From Peptococcaceae bacterium (lineage in GTDB: Bacteria > Bacillota > Desulfitobacteriia > Desulfitobacteriales > Syntrophobotulaceae): DNA of 64,000 bases. The stretch lies in NCBI GenBank assembly GCA_012517475.1, contig JAAYUV010000003.1, positions 1-64,000 on the forward strand. Reading direction: 5' to 3'. The first letter of the stretch is position 1, and each line of letters starts with the position of its first letter. This document shows positions 45,559 to 55,189 of the stretch, piece after piece. Made by a program: the position numbers and the translations under genes. The notes under the pieces are model-generated. The model ran no database searches. It was not told the DNA's origin and saw nothing but the letters and a program-made list of their open reading frames with translations.

Positions 45559-46266
45559 TTATGATACAGCCTCATCAAAGATGATTGTAAAAGTCGTCCC
45601 GTCAGAACCTGAATCAACCTGAATGCCGGCTTTATGTTCAGCGATAATTTGATAGCTGGCAGCCAAACCAAGACCTGTTCCACCGGCTTTGGTCGTCACA
45701 AAAGGCGTCCCGAGTTTGTTTAAGACTTCCGGTGGAATCCCTCCGCCCTGATCTTTTACAACAAAATACACCTTGCCGTCTCTGGCAAAAGTTCGAATGG
45801 TAATCTTTTTGTGTTCATTCATGGCTTGCAAACCGTTATTAACCAAGTTCAGTACTACTTGCCTGAACCTTTTTTTATCCAGCATAACATCCGGTATATC
45901 TTCCAGTTCATAAATAACTTCCTGTAAATTGATTAATGCCTCTGCCTGAAGAAGCTGATATAACTGGTGAAGTATTTGATTTACATTTTGTTTTTCCAAT
46001 TTTGCCCTTGAGGGTTTACTCATATGAAGAAGTTCAGTCAGAATTTCTGCCGCTCTGTCGATCTCTGTTATCATGGTTTCCACTTTTTCATGATATTTTT
46101 TAAGCTGGTTATTCCCTTCTAATAATTGGAGCTGCCCTCTTACAATTGAAAGAGAATTCCGGACTTCATGAGCAACGGTACCCGCAATTTTCCGGATAAG
46201 TTTCAGTTCATCCAAACAATTGCATACACTATGCAATTCGTAATCAGGGTTAATATCTTCAATCAT
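45559..46266 (-). CDS. Soluble histidine kinase (NtrB/KinA-type)
   Basis: About 235 aa, no membrane segment. Phosphoacceptor motif AGTVAHEVRNSLSIVRGQL with histidine near residue 33, N box LNLVNNGLQAMNE, G1 box VKDQGGGIP and G2 box GGTGLGLAASYQI. The AGGAGG site precedes the ATG giving MIEDINPDYE; an in-frame start eight codons earlier is less likely. No response regulator is adjacent. Such short kinases often feed a Spo0A-type phosphorelay; inference. Confidence 0.85.
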   Translation of the reverse strand: MIEDINPDYELHSVCNCLDELKLIRKIAGTVAHEVRNSLSIVRGQLQLLEGNNQLKKYHEKVETMITEIDRAAEILTELLHMSKPSRAKLEKQNVNQILHQLYQLLQAEALINLQEVIYELEDIPDVMLDKKRFRQVVLNLVNNGLQAMNEHKKITIRTFARDGKVYFVVKDQGGGIPPEVLNKLGTPFVTTKAGGTGLGLAASYQIIAEHKAGIQVDSGSDGTTFTIIFDEAVS

Positions 46267-46387
46267 GAACCTGCCTCCTATCTTCTTCATACTAAAGACT
46301 ATGACAGGTTACACAAAATATTCGCGGCTTTTTTTCTTTTTCTCACAAAAAAAGTTATTTGTAAGGTTGTGCAAATAATCTTCGGCT

Positions 46388-46666
46388 TTATGCAAATTGA
46401 TCAGTTTGATAAAATAAAATACTTACAGATGCCTGCTTTCTTTTTACTTCTTCGAAGTTTATTCCAATGGCGCTAAACAAACTTCCTTTTTCCAGATCCC
46501 AAACGTCCAACAGATCTTTCTTAACAATGTTTGTCAGCGTAATGAGCACAGCAGGCTTCGCTGCCAGAAACACAGGAGCAGTATGAAAAGCGATTAAGTC
46601 CAAAAGGTAATCCCGGCTTGAATAACTTTTTCGAAGCAAATAATAAGACAATAGGTTTTCTCTCAT
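46388..46666 (-). CDS. DUF3793-like protein, short or frameshifted
   Basis: 92 aa. The stretch DYLLDLIAFHTAPVFLAAK then PAVLITL resembles the start of DUF3793-type proteins, which are normally near 190 aa. The product ends early (LFYQTDQFA). Reading one frame over immediately after gives LINLHKAEDYLHNLTNNFF, so a frameshift is possible though not proven. It lies upstream of the histidine kinase gene. Confidence 0.45.
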   Translation of the reverse strand: MRENLLSYYLLRKSYSSRDYLLDLIAFHTAPVFLAAKPAVLITLTNIVKKDLLDVWDLEKGSLFSAIGINFEEVKRKQASVSILFYQTDQFA

Positions 46667-46812
46667 GGCTTTCTCCTTTAGGTCTATACTGCTATTGTCT
46701 TATTTCAACTTACTTCCTATTCATTTAAGTGAAATCCATCTTGCCGAACAGATATTCAGGCAAAATACTAATATTACTACAAATAAATACCTCCTACATA
46801 AAACCAGAGACT

Positions 46813-46949
46813 AGACTGCGTAATGTATAGACAGCGTCAAACGCGTTACGCATGCGTAACGGGATGCGGAGTGCGGCTGTTTGCGCCATGGATGCGTGAA
46901 GGCTAGTAGCCTTCACGATCTGCCGAAAGCGTCTATACATTACGTAGTC
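46813..46949. repeat. Branched palindromic repeat element
   Basis: Outer arms GACTGCGTAATGTATAGAC (46813-46831) and GTCTATACATTACGTAGTC (46931-46949) pair over 19 positions with few mismatches. Inside are a perfect 18-bp palindrome CGTTACGCATGCGTAACG (46844-46861) and a hairpin GTGAAGGCTA/TAGCCTTCAC (46896-46916). The fold would be a three-way branched structure. The core segment AATGTATAGACAGCGTCAA also occurs, reversed, in the repeat at 49006-49117. No gene is visible. Confidence 0.65.
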
Positions 46950-47020
46950 CTACCTTGAGATGGTTTATTAAGTCATATATAGAATCAAACCTGTAGAAAA
47001 ATTTCTTTTTAGAACAAGAA

Positions 47021-47060
47021 GGTATCGCTCAACTACTTTTTGGGTAGTTTTGCGACACCC
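47021..47060. repeat. Hairpin of dispersed repeat family
   Basis: GGTATCGCTCAACTAC and GTAGTTTTGCGACACC are imperfect inverted repeats around a short loop, with CCCCC and TTTTTT on the right. The TTTTGCGACACCCCC motif resembles TTTTGCAACAACCCC at 49106-49118. It lies 30 bp beyond the stop of the ACT gene on the minus strand. Confidence 0.5.
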
Positions 47061-47089
47061 CCTTTTTTGATAATTTGTTTATCTATTAT

Positions 47090-47485
47090 CTATTGAAGTT
47101 TCAGTTTATCTACTGCCGCTTGCATGACTGCCGAATCTCTCACGCGCAGTACCACTTGAGCCTGTTCATTGGCTTTTTCCACAAAAGCATACATGTATTC
47201 GACAATGACCCCTTCATCCACAAGCTCATTCAGTACTCCAGCCAATCCGCCCGGACTATCCGGGACTTTAAGGACCCATACCGGGGTAAGCTTTACAACA
47301 CAATTGCGTTCTCTTAGTTTGTCGGCTACCTCTTCCGGGTTTTCCACCATAATCCGGAGTACTCCATAATCCTTGGTATCAGCCAGTGAAAGTGCCCGGA
47401 TATTGACATCGAGTTCAGCAAGCAGATTAAGAGCATCCGCCAACCGGCCTTTCGCATTTTCCAGAAAAATCGATAGCTGCATCAT
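47090..47485 (-). CDS. Tandem ACT-domain protein
   Basis: About 131 aa of two ACT domains (MQLSIFLENAKGRLADALNL; VWVLKVPDSPGGLAGVLNEL), the ligand-binding fold that usually senses amino acids. The chosen ATG has GGGGG nine bases upstream; a start 17 codons further up would have none. It follows paaK by about 95 bp. ACT-only proteins next to PaaK are common in Firmicutes and may regulate phenylacetate or indoleacetate metabolism. Confidence 0.8.
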   Translation of the reverse strand: MMQLSIFLENAKGRLADALNLLAELDVNIRALSLADTKDYGVLRIMVENPEEVADKLRERNCVVKLTPVWVLKVPDSPGGLAGVLNELVDEGVIVEYMYAFVEKANEQAQVVLRVRDSAVMQAAVDKLKLQ

Positions 47486-47581
47486 ATGGACCATCCCCCT
47501 AATCTTATTTATTTCAGGGAAAAATATAGAACTCATACTGATTATATACCATACAGTTCATATAATTCCTGCCCCGGGTTA

Positions 47582-48844
47582 TTAAAAGATTTTTCCCTTC
47601 CGTTTATCATCAACCCGTTTTGCTTTTCCTTCGCTCCGTGGAATACTTTTTGGTTCAACAAGACGTACCTTAACCGTAATTCCTGTAATATCCTCAATTT
47701 TGGACAACAACCTTTCCTGGAGTTGTTCCAGCTCTCGGATCTCATCAGTAAAGCTCTGAGCGTTTACTTCTACTAAAACTTCCAGGGTATCCAGATTATT
47801 TTCTCTGTCCACAATGATCAGATAATGCGGCTCAATCCCGCCAACAGAAAGGATTGCTTCTTCAATTTGACTTGGGAAGACATTGACGCCGCGAATAATC
47901 AACATATCATCAACCCTGCCGGAGATTCGACGCATGGTCCAGCCGGTATGACCGCAAACGCATGATCCATATGAAATACTCGTAAGGTCTTTGGTGCGAT
48001 AGCGTAAGCCAGGGAATCCCATTTTCCCGAGGCTGGTCAGGACCAATTCACCAGGCTGCCCTTCGGGAAGGACATTTCCGTTTTCATCAAGTATTTCCGG
48101 ATAGAAATGTTCATCAATATGAAGCCCTTTGCATTTGAGGCATTCCATAGAGACACCGGGCCCCATCGTTTCACTTAAACCATAGATATCCAGTGCACGA
48201 AGGCCCAATCTTGCTTCGATCTCATCCCGCATTTTATCAGTCCACGGTTCTGCTCCAAAGATACCAACCCTAAGTTTCAGTTCTTCTTTGGAAATTCCGG
48301 CTTCTTCTAAACTCTCAGCAAGGAAAAGAGCGTAAGATGGTGTACAGCATAATACCGTGCTGCCAAAGTCTCTCATGATCATAAGCTGACGCTGGGTGTT
48401 CCCGCCGGAGACCGGTATGGTTAAGGCCCCAAGTTCTTCTGAACCTCCATGTAATCCCATTCCTCCGGTAAACAGCCCGTAACCGTAAGCTATATGAATC
48501 ACATCGTTGGCAGTAACCCCTGCTCTTGTTAAATGATTGGCGACAATTGTGGCCCAAAGTTTCAGGTCTTCCCGGGTATACCCAACTACCGTGGGTTTTC
48601 CGGTTGTTCCGGAAGAAGCATGAACCCTGACAATCTTCTCCATTGGCTCGGCAAATAACCCAAATGGGTAATTCTGGCGCAGATCTTCCTTCTCCGTTAA
48701 CGGAATTCTTTGAAAGTCTTCCAGGGTTTGAATATCAGCAGGATAATGAATGCCGACTTCAGCCAGTTTCTTTTTGTAATAGGGAGCTTTCAGGGCCTGT
48801 TCTACCGTTCTTCTTAAACCTTTTAACAATTCTTCTTGAGACAT
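47582..48844 (-). CDS. paaK: Phenylacetate-CoA ligase
   Basis: Activates phenylacetate or a related aryl acid to its CoA thioester. 420 aa. The nucleotide-binding loop reads HASSGTTGKPTVVGY (about residues 80-95), then HIAYGYGLFTGGMGLHGG, DIYGLSETMGPGVSMEC and the C-terminal lysine region KSIPRSEGKAKRV. The cysteine-rich loop between (ECLKCKG, CVCGHTGWT) is typical. Anaerobic bacteria use such ligases in aromatic amino acid catabolism. Substrate is inferred. Confidence 0.88.
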   Translation of the reverse strand: MSQEELLKGLRRTVEQALKAPYYKKKLAEVGIHYPADIQTLEDFQRIPLTEKEDLRQNYPFGLFAEPMEKIVRVHASSGTTGKPTVVGYTREDLKLWATIVANHLTRAGVTANDVIHIAYGYGLFTGGMGLHGGSEELGALTIPVSGGNTQRQLMIMRDFGSTVLCCTPSYALFLAESLEEAGISKEELKLRVGIFGAEPWTDKMRDEIEARLGLRALDIYGLSETMGPGVSMECLKCKGLHIDEHFYPEILDENGNVLPEGQPGELVLTSLGKMGFPGLRYRTKDLTSISYGSCVCGHTGWTMRRISGRVDDMLIIRGVNVFPSQIEEAILSVGGIEPHYLIIVDRENNLDTLEVLVEVNAQSFTDEIRELEQLQERLLSKIEDITGITVKVRLVEPKSIPRSEGKAKRVDDKRKGKIF

Positions 48845-49005
48845 CCGACCGTCCTCCTGTCTAATCTATTTCATTTCTTTAACATCAACGGAACCACTTT
48901 ATTATGTGTTATAATAATTATTCTAAGAATACCGTCAAGCTTTGGACCTTTATTTTTTGCATATTATTATATAACAAATCCCCAGCATTTTAAAGCATGA
49001 TAAAA

Positions 49006-49117
49006 GGTTGTCGCAAAACTACTTAAGATAGATCTCCACAATGTATAGCCGCGCTCCGCACCGTGCTTTGCTTGACGCTGTCTATACATCACGGTGACTA
49101 GTCGTTTTGCAACAACC
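49006..49117. repeat. Dispersed palindromic repeat element
   Basis: Arms GGTTGTCGCAAAACTA and TAGTCGTTTTGCAACAACC pair. Inside is a second stem (CACAATGTATAG with CTATACATCACGGTG). The inner sequence, read in reverse, shares AATGTATAGACAGCGTCAA-like and GCGGAGCGCGGCTA-like cores with the element at 46813-46949. It lies in the 320-bp gap between paaK and metK, which otherwise has no gene. Confidence 0.65.
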
Positions 49118-49165
49118 CCACCTTATACCAAATTACATTAGATACCTGTTAAGCACTAAATTAGA

Positions 49166-50359
49166 TTAGATACCGGCTAACTTTCTGAGACTTTCTGCCT
49201 GATCCAGTCTTTCCCACGGCAGATCCAGATCTGTTCTTCCAAAATGGCCGTACGCAGCGGTCTGGCGATAAATCGGCCTGCGCAGGTCAAGCGTCTTAAT
49301 AATACCAGCCGGACGCAGATCAAAAGTTTCCTGTATGCATTTGGCTATCTTTTCATCACTTATTTTTGCTGTACCAAAAGTCTCCACAGAAATAGAAACC
49401 GGATGGGCAACTCCAATGGCATAAGCAATCTGGATTTCACAACGCTCGGCCAAACCGGCTGCCACAACATTTTTAGCCACATAACGGGCTGCATAAGCCG
49501 CTGAACGATCCACTTTTGTCGGATCCTTGCCGGAAAAAGCCCCGCCTCCATGTCTGGCCATTCCGCCATAGGTATCAACAATAATCTTCCTTCCGGTAAG
49601 CCCGGCATCCCCCTGCGGACCACCAATTACAAATCTTCCTGTAGGGTTAATAAAATAGCGTGTCTTATCATCCAGCATGGCGGAAGGCACAACAGGCATG
49701 ACAACATTTTCCAGAATATCACTACGAATCTGCTCCTGCGCGATTTCCGGATGATGCTGGGAAGAAATCACAATGGTATCAACCCGTACGGGCTTGCCGT
49801 CACGGTATTCAACCGTTACCTGAGTCTTGCCGTCCGGTCGCAAGTATTCCAGCAAATCCGTCTTGCGGACCTCTGCCAACCTGCGTGCCAGTCGATGCGC
49901 CAAATCAATCGGAACCGGCATATAACTTTCCGTTTCGTTGGTAGCATAGCCAAACATCATCCCCTGATCTCCGGCCCCAATTTCTTCGACTTCATTTTCC
50001 GAAGAGTTTCTGGCTTCCAATGCTCTGTTTACACCCAGCGCAATGTCCGTGGATTGTTCACCAATGGAAGTGAGTACCGCACAAGTGTCCGCATCAAACC
50101 CATATTTGGCTCTTGTATATCCAATCTGCCTGATGGTATCTCTTACAACCTTTGGAATATCAACATAGCATGTTGTGGTGATTTCACCGCTTACTAAAAC
50201 CAAACCGGTAGTAACAGCTGTTTCACAGGCAACCCGCGCATCTTTATCTTCAGATAGTACAGAATCCAGGATTGCATCAGAGATCTGGTCGCAAATTTTA
50301 TCAGGATGCCCTTCCGTAACCGATTCTGAAGTAAATAATTTATAACCCAACGTAACCAC
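49166..50359 (-). CDS. metK: S-adenosylmethionine synthetase
   Basis: Makes SAM from methionine and ATP. 397 aa. N-terminal [20 protein letters not shown], the ATP-binding [12 protein letters not shown], the KTQVTVEY segment, the phosphate-binding [14 protein letters not shown] and C-terminal [13 protein letters not shown] are all present. It is the last gene in the coaBC string, four bp downstream of coaBC. No S-box riboswitch is visible because the gene is internal to the operon. Confidence 0.97.
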   Translation of the reverse strand: MVTLGYKLFTSESVTEGHPDKICDQISDAILDSVLSEDKDARVACETAVTTGLVLVSGEITTTCYVDIPKVVRDTIRQIGYTRAKYGFDADTCAVLTSIGEQSTDIALGVNRALEARNSSENEVEEIGAGDQGMMFGYATNETESYMPVPIDLAHRLARRLAEVRKTDLLEYLRPDGKTQVTVEYRDGKPVRVDTIVISSQHHPEIAQEQIRSDILENVVMPVVPSAMLDDKTRYFINPTGRFVIGGPQGDAGLTGRKIIVDTYGGMARHGGGAFSGKDPTKVDRSAAYAARYVAKNVVAAGLAERCEIQIAYAIGVAHPVSISVETFGTAKISDEKIAKCIQETFDLRPAGIIKTLDLRRPIYRQTAAYGHFGRTDLDLPWERLDQAESLRKLAGI

Positions 50360-50363
50360 TCCT

Positions 50364-51563
50364 TTATTTCACCTTTTTCAAAAGGGCTATTTCCTTTACT
50401 AATTCTCTGGCTACTTCTATTTTATTCATCTGGGGCAGATCCTTGCGGCTGCCATCCGGGAAAAGAAAACTTACAATATTCGTGTCGGTACCAAATCCTG
50501 CACCCGGTGCAGTTACGTCATTGACAACAAGCATATCGGCATTTTTTTTCCTGAGCTTTTCCGAACCGTTTTCTACAGCATGCTGCGTTTCTGCAGCAAA
50601 TCCGACCAGGAACTGGTGTTCTTTTTTTTGTCCCAAGGCCAGCAAAATATCCGGATTCGGTGTAAGTTCCAGTGTAAGATTTTCTCCTTTTTTCTTTATC
50701 TTTTGTCCGGCAAAAACCGCAGGACGGTAATCTGCAACGGCTGCTGCTTTTACGACGATATCCTGCTCCTGATAAACGGACAGAACTTCCCGATACATAT
50801 CTTCAGCGGTGATCACCCGGATCATTTTAACTCCCTGAGGAACCGGAAGATCCGCAGGAGCACTAACCAATGTCACTGCGGCACCCGCTTCAACAAAAGC
50901 CCGAGCTACAGCATAACCCATTTTTCCGGAACTAAAATTCCCGATATATCTTACAGGGTCCAGAGGCTCGCGTGTCCCGCCCGCGGTAACAAGAACCTTC
51001 TGTCCTTTCAGAAACTGCTTTTCCGAAAAAAAACGGGTCAATTCGGTTACGATTTCGATGGGTTCACACATCCGCCCGTCCCCTTCGGTCCCGCAGGCCT
51101 GAAATCCATTAGCAGGGCCAATGAAAGAAATACCCCTCTCCCGGAGTGTTTCTAAATTCCTCTGGGTTGCGGGATGATGGTACATCGCATGATTCATTGC
51201 CGGTGCAACATAAATAGGAACTCTTACGGCCAGGAGCACGGTGGACAAAAAATCGTCGGCAATTCCTAACGCCATTTTTGCCAGGATATTGGCAGTTGCC
51301 GGCGCAACAATAACTAAATCCGCTTGCTCTGCCAGGGAAATGTGTTCGATGTTCCAGGATTTAGGTTCTTCAAACATATTCGTATAAACGGGCCTGGCGG
51401 AAATACTGCGAAAAGTTAAGGGTGAAACAAACTCTGTTGCTGATTTGGTCATTACAACATCAACTTCAGCCCCCTGTTTACGGAGCCTGCTCACGATCTC
51501 GACAGATTTATAGGCTGCGATCCCCCCTGATACCCCAAGAAGGATTCGTTTCCCTTTAAGCAT
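50364..51563 (-). CDS. coaBC: Phosphopantothenoylcysteine decarboxylase/phosphopantothenate-cysteine ligase
   Basis: Bifunctional coenzyme A enzyme of 399 aa. CoaC part (1-190): [11 protein letters not shown], the FMN-binding segment [20 protein letters not shown], the catalytic [16 protein letters not shown] and the cysteine in [14 protein letters not shown]. CoaB part (190-399): [28 protein letters not shown], and the KIKK segment. Start codon overlaps the rpoZ stop by one base (TAATG). Confidence 0.96.
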   Translation of the reverse strand: MLKGKRILLGVSGGIAAYKSVEIVSRLRKQGAEVDVVMTKSATEFVSPLTFRSISARPVYTNMFEEPKSWNIEHISLAEQADLVIVAPATANILAKMALGIADDFLSTVLLAVRVPIYVAPAMNHAMYHHPATQRNLETLRERGISFIGPANGFQACGTEGDGRMCEPIEIVTELTRFFSEKQFLKGQKVLVTAGGTREPLDPVRYIGNFSSGKMGYAVARAFVEAGAAVTLVSAPADLPVPQGVKMIRVITAEDMYREVLSVYQEQDIVVKAAAVADYRPAVFAGQKIKKKGENLTLELTPNPDILLALGQKKEHQFLVGFAAETQHAVENGSEKLRKKNADMLVVNDVTAPGAGFGTDTNIVSFLFPDGSRKDLPQMNKIEVARELVKEIALLKKVK

Positions 51564-51766
51564 TATTTGTTACCCTCTTTAAAATAATCGAAGCTGATTT
51601 TGTTTTGCGATATTTCTTCCAGTGCCCTGCTAACCGGTTTAATATCTTTAAACTCATCGGGAGTGGAAGCCGCCATCAAAGTGCGGGCCCTTTTGGCTGC
51701 AGCAACGACCAAAGTATATTTGCTATCTACTTTAGACATCAGGATATCCAAGGAAGGTTGCTTCAT
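51563..51766 (-). CDS. rpoZ: RNA polymerase omega subunit
   Basis: 67 aa from the ATG giving MKQPSLDILMSKVD, which has AAGGAGG seven bases upstream. Omega stabilises the beta' subunit. Residues KYTLVVAAAKRARTL are the conserved core, followed by PVSRALEEISQNKI. It lies two bp after gmk and overlaps coaBC by one base, the classical gmk-rpoZ-coaBC order. Confidence 0.93.
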   Translation of the reverse strand: MKQPSLDILMSKVDSKYTLVVAAAKRARTLMAASTPDEFKDIKPVSRALEEISQNKISFDYFKEGNK

Positions 51767-51768
51767 TT

Positions 51769-52371
51769 TTATTCCTCCTTCAAAGAGAAATGCGTTCTTT
51801 TCACACTGCAATTTTCTGCAATTATTATACTCTTTAATTTTTCTACTGCGACATTAATATCATCATTTTCTACAACATAATCATAATCATTTAGGTTTTT
51901 TATTTCTTGGACTGCCTTATCCAACCTGCGCTGAATCACTTCCTCCGTCTCAGTACCTCTCCCGTGAAGTCTTTTGGAGAGGGCTTCCAGCGACGGCGGT
52001 ACTATGAAAATATAAACTCCTTGAGGAAATAGCTTTTTTACTTGTATCGCGCCCTGTATATCAATCTCCAGCAAGATGGTTTTTCCTCTTTTTAAAACAC
52101 TTTCCACGTGGAATTTAGGAGTTCCATAAAGATTTCCGCAAAACTCGGCCCATTCCAGGAACTCATTATTCTCTATCATTTTAGAAAATTCTTCCCTGGT
52201 ACGGAAATAATATTCCTTTCCCTCTGTTTCTCCCGGTCTGGCACTTCTGGTTGTTACCGACACAGAATATTCAAGCCCTGCCCACTCGGCAAAAAGTGCT
52301 CGGCATAAAGTTCCTTTTCCAACCCCTGCCGGACCTGAGACAACCACCAACATTCCCTGATTGCTAACCAC
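51769..52371 (-). CDS. gmk: Guanylate kinase
   Basis: Phosphorylates GMP to GDP. Walker A reads SGPAGVGKGTL, followed by YSVSVTTRSARPGETEGKEY and the GMP-binding EFLEWAEFCGNLYGTP and LLEIDIQGA. The start is set at a GTG seven bases after GGAGG; an upstream TTG and a downstream ATG giving MLVVVSGPAG are alternatives. Confidence 0.94.
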   Translation of the reverse strand: MVSNQGMLVVVSGPAGVGKGTLCRALFAEWAGLEYSVSVTTRSARPGETEGKEYYFRTREEFSKMIENNEFLEWAEFCGNLYGTPKFHVESVLKRGKTILLEIDIQGAIQVKKLFPQGVYIFIVPPSLEALSKRLHGRGTETEEVIQRRLDKAVQEIKNLNDYDYVVENDDINVAVEKLKSIIIAENCSVKRTHFSLKEE

Positions 52372-52407
52372 CTTCAAACCTCCAACGTCCAAGGATGGAC
52401 TAATACT

Positions 52408-52461
52408 GCGACGGTCATGGATGACCTAGTGTCGTTGAAGCCATGGATGGCGAGAAACGAC
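52408..52461. repeat. 54-bp repeat, copy 1
   Basis: Begins GCGACGGTCATGGATGACCT and ends GGCGAGAAACGAC. It is identical, in reverse orientation, to 56051-56104. It contains the internal palindromes GGTCATGGATGACC and GCCATGGATGGC. The copies enclose remA, yicC, dapL and dapF. Located in the 193-bp gmk-remA gap. Confidence 0.85.
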
Positions 52462-52483
52462 CGGTGCCACGGAAACGGCACAG

Positions 52484-52503
52484 GCGAAAACCATGGTTTT
52501 CGC
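52484..52503. repeat. Perfect 20-bp palindrome
   Basis: GCGAAAACCATGGTTTTCGC is fully self-complementary. It sits 23 bp from the 54-bp repeat copy and 60 bp from the remA stop, in a run of sequence rich in CCATGG and GGATGGC motifs. It may be part of the same repeat element. Confidence 0.6.
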
Positions 52504-52564
52504 TAATTTCAGCCATGCCACGGATGGCAAAATGGCTGATGGCAAGGAGCGGCCAACATATTTC

Positions 52565-52834
52565 TTAATCACTTGGATCTTCATTGCTGGATTCTTTTGC
52601 AGTAAGGCGGTGCGCTACCGTTTCAGGCTGAACTGCGGAAAGAATAACATGGTGACTATCGCAGATAATAACCGCCCTGGTTCTTCTTCCATATGTAGCA
52701 TCGATCAGCATTCCTTCGTCACGCGCTTCCTGGATAATTCTTTTGATCGGTGCCGATTCAGGACTGACGATAGCGATAATTCGATTGGCAGAGACAATAT
52801 TTCCGAATCCTATGTTGATCAGTTTAATTTCCAT
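52565..52834 (-). CDS. remA: RemA-family matrix regulator (DUF370)
   Basis: 89 aa. [20 protein letters not shown], then [18 protein letters not shown] and [20 protein letters not shown] is the DUF370/RemA signature. In Bacillus RemA is a small DNA-binding oligomer that activates biofilm matrix genes. It is 15 bp after yicC and 193 bp before gmk, a conserved order. Confidence 0.9.
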   Translation of the reverse strand: MEIKLINIGFGNIVSANRIIAIVSPESAPIKRIIQEARDEGMLIDATYGRRTRAVIICDSHHVILSAVQPETVAHRLTAKESSNEDPSD

Positions 52835-52849
52835 ATTCTATTCCTCCGG

Positions 52850-53728
52850 TTACTCAATGTTTTGAATCTGTTCCCTGATCTTTTCCAATTCACTCTTCCC
52901 TTCAACAACAATACGGGAAATGACAAGATCATTCGCTTTAGAACCGATAGTATTGATTTCCCTATTCATCTCTTGAACCAGAAAATCCAGCTTCCGACCA
53001 ATTGATTCCGAGGATTGAAGTGTTTTTTCGAATTCGTCCAGATGGCTGCCCATTCTGACAAGTTCTTCCGTAATGGATGCCCTGTCTGCCAGCAAAGCTA
53101 CTTCCATTGCCAGGCGTGATTCGTCCAAAGTAGTGTCAGCTAATAACGAGGATAACCTTTCTTTTAACTTTTCCTGATATTCAACAACAACCTCCGGTGC
53201 TCTTTCTTCAACCTTTTTCGTAAGATCCCGCAGATAGCCAATCCGGTTTCGTAAATCTCTTAAAAGCCTTTCTCCTTCGTCACGGCGCATTTGAACAAGC
53301 TGCTGAAGGGCAGCGAGTACAGCCGCCTCCAAAAAAGGCCATAAAACCTCGGCATCTGTCTCTTCCTCTTCCACTGTGAGAATTTCCGGCAGAGCAACTA
53401 ACCGGTAAATATCAGTAATATAGGCTGAATTGAGCAATTGAGCCAGTTCCTTCAAAGAATTATCATACGACAGCGTTAATTCTTTGTCAACCTTAACCAA
53501 TCTCTTTTTTTCTTCTGTTTCCTTGGTATTGATATATACTTCTATCCGCCCGCGGCTTACCCTTTCCTGAATAATTTTCCGGACATTTTCTTCCAAAACG
53601 TTCAAATACCTTGGCAGTTTCACTACGACTTCCAGGAAACGATGATTCACGGATTTCATTTCTATAGAGAAACTATACCCGTGCCCCCTCGTTTCTCCCC
53701 GGCCAAAACCTGTCATACTGTTAGCCAC
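52850..53728 (-). CDS. yicC: YicC-family endoribonuclease/RNA metabolism protein
   Basis: About 292 aa. The start is a GTG giving MVANSMTGFGRGE, with AAAGGAG ten bases upstream; the earlier start lies inside the hairpin repeat. Conserved pieces are NSMTGFGRGE, SVNHRFLEVVVKLPR, LDFLVQEMNREINTIGSKAND and the C-terminal VVEGKSELEKIREQIQN. YicC proteins are RNases involved in stress RNA turnover. Confidence 0.9.
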   Translation of the reverse strand: MANSMTGFGRGETRGHGYSFSIEMKSVNHRFLEVVVKLPRYLNVLEENVRKIIQERVSRGRIEVYINTKETEEKKRLVKVDKELTLSYDNSLKELAQLLNSAYITDIYRLVALPEILTVEEEETDAEVLWPFLEAAVLAALQQLVQMRRDEGERLLRDLRNRIGYLRDLTKKVEERAPEVVVEYQEKLKERLSSLLADTTLDESRLAMEVALLADRASITEELVRMGSHLDEFEKTLQSSESIGRKLDFLVQEMNREINTIGSKANDLVISRIVVEGKSELEKIREQIQNIE

Positions 53729-53828
53729 GTTAAATCTACTCCTTTTATTTCCAATATAATTGAATTGTACTATTTCGTAGGTTTTTTGCAATCTGAACTT
53801 AAAGAAAATCCGAGCAAATAGTAAAAGA

Positions 53829-53903
53829 GGGTGCTGCAAAACGATTCCCTGGCAGAAAAAAGAGCCGTTGCCTACGAATTTTTATTCGTTGTGCAACAGC
53901 CCC
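53829..53903. repeat. Hairpin repeat between yicC and dapL
   Basis: GGGTGCTGCAAAACGA on the left pairs imperfectly with TCGTTGTGCAACAGCCCC on the right around 42 bases. The right arm read in reverse begins GGGGCTGTTGCACAACGAAT, and this motif also appears at 14771-14816. It lies in a 190-bp gap. Confidence 0.6.
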
Positions 53904-53919
53904 TTCACATTAATTCCGA

Positions 53920-55155
53920 TCAAAAAAACACCCTGGTCTTTATTCTCTCGATAGCCTGTTCCGTATTTTCCCTGGAGTTAAAGGCTGTCAGCCTGAAATA
54001 ACCTTCTCCGCTTGCTCCGAAACCGGCTCCCGGAGTCCCGATGACATGAGCTTCCTTCATCAGTTTGTCAAAGAAATCCCATGAAGGCATTTGATTCGGC
54101 GTCTTAAACCAAATGTAGGGCGCGTTTACCCCGCCGAATACTTTATAGCCGGCTTTTTCCAACCCTCTTTTAATAATTCCGGCATTTTCCATATAGTAAT
54201 CAATTGTTTCTCTGATCTGCTTTTTCCCTTCTTCAGAAAATACTGCAGCCGCAGCCGCCTGAACAGGATATGATGCTCCATTGAATTTTGTTGTTTGCCT
54301 GCGCAGCCACATTTTATTAAGGCTGTGGCAATTTCCCTGGGAATCATAGACCATAACCTCTTTTGGAACAATCGTATAAGCACACCTTGTCCCTGTAAAA
54401 CCGGCCGTTTTAGAAAAACTCCTGAATTCTACCGCCACTTCTCGTGCCCCATTAATTTCAAAAATACTATGGGGGACATTCTCTTCTCTGATAAAAGCTT
54501 CATAAGCCGCATCATAGAGTATAATGGCTTTGTTTTCTCTGGCATAGGCAACCCATTTTTCCAATTCTTCTTTGGACAGGGTCATTCCGGTAGGATTATT
54601 CGGGTAACACAGGTAAATCATATCGACCCTGGTTAGGGGGAGGGAAGGCTTCATTCCATTCTCCTCATTACAGGGGAGGTACACAATGTTTTCAAACTGT
54701 CCTTTAGCATTGGGATACCCTGTCCGGCCAGCCATGACATTGCTGTCCACATACACAGGGTAAACAGGATCGGTGACAGCCAGGATATTGTTTATTCCAA
54801 AAAGCTCCTGAAAGTTAGCCGTGTCCGACTTGGCACCGTCACTGACAAATACTTCGCTTACATCTATCTCAATCCCTCGTGGAGTAAAATCATTTTCAAT
54901 AATTTTTTGGGCAAGGAATTCATACCCTTGCTCAGGACCATAGCCGCGAAATGTTCCTGGCTGACCCATCTCATCCACAGCCTGATGCATCGCTTTAATC
55001 ACTGCAGGCGCCAAAGGACGGGTCACATCCCCGATGCCCATCCGGATAATATCCGCCTGCGGATTTTCTTTTTTAAACTCTGAAATTCTCCTGGCAATCT
55101 CAGAAAAAAGATAACTTCCCTGTAGTTTCAGATAATTCTCATTCATCAACGCCAT
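53920..55155 (-). CDS. dapL: LL-diaminopimelate aminotransferase
   Basis: 411 aa PLP enzyme converting tetrahydrodipicolinate directly to LL-diaminopimelate. [20 protein letters not shown] and [17 protein letters not shown] mark the family, then [11 protein letters not shown] and the PLP-lysine segment [23 protein letters not shown] precedes the ATG. This short lysine route is typical of many anaerobic Firmicutes. It follows dapF by 34 bp. Confidence 0.96.
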   Translation of the reverse strand: MALMNENYLKLQGSYLFSEIARRISEFKKENPQADIIRMGIGDVTRPLAPAVIKAMHQAVDEMGQPGTFRGYGPEQGYEFLAQKIIENDFTPRGIEIDVSEVFVSDGAKSDTANFQELFGINNILAVTDPVYPVYVDSNVMAGRTGYPNAKGQFENIVYLPCNEENGMKPSLPLTRVDMIYLCYPNNPTGMTLSKEELEKWVAYARENKAIILYDAAYEAFIREENVPHSIFEINGAREVAVEFRSFSKTAGFTGTRCAYTIVPKEVMVYDSQGNCHSLNKMWLRRQTTKFNGASYPVQAAAAAVFSEEGKKQIRETIDYYMENAGIIKRGLEKAGYKVFGGVNAPYIWFKTPNQMPSWDFFDKLMKEAHVIGTPGAGFGASGEGYFRLTAFNSRENTEQAIERIKTRVFF

Positions 55156-55189
55156 GATTAAAATCCTCCTGAAAATAATAACTTACAAT

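Noticed and set aside
46813-47060. CRISPR array or tRNA-like RNA
   Set aside because: The repeats are not regularly spaced, no Cas genes are seen, and the fold lacks acceptor and anticodon features of tRNA.
49166-50400. S-box (SAM) riboswitch ahead of metK
   Set aside because: metK starts 4 bp after coaBC, leaving no room for a leader RNA.
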